Under the pieces are notes generated by a model. It did not search any database and had not been told where the DNA came from. It saw only the letters and a program-made list of their open reading frames with translations. A stretch of DNA of 64,000 nt, from NCBI RefSeq assembly GCF_024362525.1, contig NZ_CP101458.1, forward strand, positions 1,364,001-1,428,000, written 5' to 3'. Position numbers and translations under genes: made by a program. The DNA comes from Natrononativus amylolyticus (lineage in GTDB: Archaea > Halobacteriota > Halobacteria > Halobacteriales > Natrialbaceae). Position 1 is the stretch's first letter. Each line of letters begins with the position of its first letter. Shown here piece by piece: positions 62,561 through 64,000 of the stretch.

Positions 62561-63066
62561 CGGTCGGTCACCACGACGACGTGGACCTCGCGGGGGCCGT
62601 GGACCCCCTCGACCAGTTCGCCCATGTCGGCGGTCGCGCTCACGCCGGTCGCGAACACGACGCTGTCGGTTCCGTCGGCGAACTCACCGGCGAGCCGGTC
62701 GAACGCGCCGCCGAGGTCGTCGTAGACGTCGCTCTCGGCGACGACGGCGACGTGTTTCGGCGGGTAGAGGCTCACGGGTTCCTCGCCCGCCGACGTCGAC
62801 GGGATCGCGAGCGTTCCGTACTCCGCGATCGCGAACCGGGCCGGCGTCACGCCCGTTCTCGCCGACGCGAGCGAGTCGGGGGTCGGATCGGTGTCGACGG
62901 CCGTCGCCTCGAGCGCGCCCGGCGCGAACGGGAGCGGGGCGCCGACCGCGGGTTCGTCGATCACCCGCGCGACGTGGTCGGGGAGATCCGCGGCGGTCGC
63001 GGACGACGTGGTGACCGCGAGCGACTCGAGGGCCTCGGTCAATCGCTGTCGTGTCTGGCTGCCCAT
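62557..63066 (-). CDS. LUD-domain protein, LutC type
   Basis: The 169-residue protein has the LUD core: ARTGVTPARFAIAEYGTLAI, VSLYPPKHVAVVAESDVYDD and SVVFATGVSATADMGELVEG followed by VHGPREVHVVVV. It matches the LutC subunit of the lactate utilisation complex and is translationally coupled to the LutB-LutA fusion, giving a two-gene version of lutABC. A box-like ACGTATGG (about 63094-63101) and an inverted repeat at 63080-63090 lie just upstream. Confidence 0.88.
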   Translation of the reverse strand: MGSQTRQRLTEALESLAVTTSSATAADLPDHVARVIDEPAVGAPLPFAPGALEATAVDTDPTPDSLASARTGVTPARFAIAEYGTLAIPSTSAGEEPVSLYPPKHVAVVAESDVYDDLGGAFDRLAGEFADGTDSVVFATGVSATADMGELVEGVHGPREVHVVVVTDR

Positions 63067-63079
63067 CTAGTACGGTGTT

Positions 63080-63090
63080 TGTGAGTCACA
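63080..63090. promoter_or_regulatory. Inverted repeat upstream of the LUD operon
   Basis: TGTGAGTCACA is an 11-nt inverted repeat centred on 63085, extended imperfectly by GTG/CAC outside. It lies between the likely box A (near 63097) and the LutC-type start codon (63066), where a repressor would block the operon. The sensing factor is not in this window. The rest of 63067-63311 shows no gene. Confidence 0.42.
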
Positions 63091-63311
63091 CACCATACGT
63101 CCATCGTCGGGCGGTAGCGCTTGCCACCAGCCGCCCGCCGACCGCCGGCCGAAAGTACGTCGACGTAGAACGGTCCGTTCGCGGCGTGTCCTCGAGTGAC
63201 ATAGATTTACGTAGTGTTCGTGCTTCGGTTGGCGTGTCGCATGAGAAGAACTCACACGACGCGCCGACCGCTTCGACGAGTCCGGCCGAGTGCGGGCCGG
63301 GAGGAACGACC

Positions 63312-64000
63312 GTGACCGAACTGACGGACGAGGAACTCGAGTACCCCGCCGAATCGTGGACCGGATTCTTCAGGAACCACTTCGGGCCGTCGATGCTGTG
63401 GGCGCTGATCAGCATCGGCGGGAGCCACATCATCCTCGCACCCACGCTGGGAGGCTTCTTCGGCATCTTCGCGGTGTGGATCTTCCTGTTGATCTACGTC
63501 GCGAAGTACGGCGGCTGGGAACTGGGCATCCGGTACACCTACGGCGTCGGCGGCAACCCCGTCGAAGCCTACGGCGACCTCCCCGGACCGAAGAACTGGG
63601 CGATGTGGATCTCCGTGTTCATTTTTACCGTTCTCTACACGGGGATTACGGCCGCCGTCGGCTTCGGAACGGCCGCACTCGCAGCGGCGCTGACGCCGCT
63701 GGAGCCGCTGTCGGCGTACGTGATCCTGCTCGCCATCGCCGTCGTGCTCGTGCTGTTCTCGCGGTACGGCCTGCTCGAGAACATCCTCAAGGTGTTCACC
63801 GCGATTCTCGGCGGACTCATCGTCCTCGGCGTGCTGTTCGGGCCGCCGTCGACCGACGTGATCGCCGAGACTGCGACGGGGCTGCCCGAGGGGACCTCGC
63901 TCGCGCTGTTCGTCGGACTGTTCGCCGCCGCCGCCGGCTTCGCGCCAACTGGCCACAGCACCAGCATCCTGATCGGTAGCTGGTCGATGGCCAAGGACGA
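63312..64000 (+). CDS. Nramp-like transporter, N-terminal part (runs off window)
   Basis: From a GTG at 63312 an uninterrupted frame of about 229 codons reaches the right edge, with no stop. It begins TELTDEELEYPAESWTGFFR, then a chain of helices: GPSMLWALISIGGSHIILAP, ISVFIFTVLYTGITAAVGFG, YVILLAIAVVLVLFSRYGLL and GLFAAAAGFAPTGHSTSILI. The loop YGVGGNPVEAYGDLPGPKNW and the first-helix GP-x3-W pattern recall haloarchaeal Nramp-family proteins. However, the metal-binding DPGN of helix 1 and the MPH of helix 6 are not present. It may carry a different substrate. It is divergent from the LUD operon. Confidence 0.72.
   Translation, partial: MTELTDEELEYPAESWTGFFRNHFGPSMLWALISIGGSHIILAPTLGGFFGIFAVWIFLLIYVAKYGGWELGIRYTYGVGGNPVEAYGDLPGPKNWAMWISVFIFTVLYTGITAAVGFGTAALAAALTPLEPLSAYVILLAIAVVLVLFSRYGLLENILKVFTAILGGLIVLGVLFGPPSTDVIAETATGLPEGTSLALFVGLFAAAAGFAPTGHSTSILIGSWSMAKD

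Noticed and set aside
63290-63979. Arg-rich plus-strand frame at the right edge
   Set aside because: It is out of frame with the Nramp-like protein, which has clear transmembrane pattern and explains the region better.

Overview
The window is a piece of a haloarchaeal main chromosome (class Halobacteria). It has an archaeal 16S gene with a spacer tRNA-Ala, GC-rich DNA, very acidic predicted proteins, many leaderless genes with a TATA-type box A about 26 nt before the start codon, and many families known mainly or only from haloarchaea (HalOD1, DUF5816, DUF6517, DUF5805, TIGR04024, CetZ, PGF-CTERM anchor). A member of the Natrialbaceae seems plausible but I cannot prove it from the sequence.

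Layout. 1-2.5 kb: the promoter-proximal end of an rRNA operon read leftward (16S, tRNA-Ala, start of 23S), with a readable bulge-helix-bulge processing stem around the 16S. 2.5-10.2 kb: housekeeping genes (hisD, an IscA-type protein, dodecin, class V aminotransferase, 5'-nucleotidase, universal stress protein, MscS channel). 10.3-18.8 kb: a carbohydrate island with a TrmB regulator, a complete ABC importer, a Gfo/Idh/MocA dehydrogenase and a TIM-barrel epimerase; its gene set resembles the E. coli ycj glucoside cluster. 18.8-28.2 kb: HalOD1 protein, a photolyase remnant, PAP2 phosphatase, an orphan peptide-type binding protein, the tubulin-like CetZ, an F420-dependent oxidoreductase, a metallo-beta-lactamase-fold hydrolase and a cytochrome P450 divergent from an HTH_10 regulator. 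28.2-37.9 kb: pterin genes (mptE, folP), a SPOUT tRNA methyltransferase, gatE, a cobalamin-type importer (btuD-btuC and divergent btuF), and srp19-gar1. 37.9-50 kb: a presenilin-type protease, membrane proteins, cysS, a BolA-like protein, and two paralogous pairs of PH-domain (bPH2/YdbS-YdbT type) membrane proteins with fumC and a small zinc finger between them.

50-54.4 kb is the most accessory-looking part. A tyrosine recombinase overlaps a ribbon-helix-helix protein, and the pair is bracketed by an exact 14-nt AT-rich direct repeat. Next comes about 0.8 kb of apparently non-coding DNA with a perfect 14-nt palindrome, then an isolated two-gene module of a formyltransferase and a polysaccharide-deacetylase-like protein. 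54.4-64 kb: a HisG-like protein, a long acidic coiled-coil protein, an UlaG-like hydrolase with an inverted repeat on its start codon, a Tat-exported superoxide dismutase, dph2, a YlbF-family protein, a two-gene LUD/iron-sulfur lactate-utilisation operon and the start of an Nramp-like transporter running off the window.

No CRISPR array, intact insertion sequence or provirus was seen. The best leads for new biology are the deacetylase/formyltransferase module, the repeat-bracketed recombinase pair, the duplicated PH-domain pairs, the ycj-like sugar cluster and the exported superoxide dismutase.
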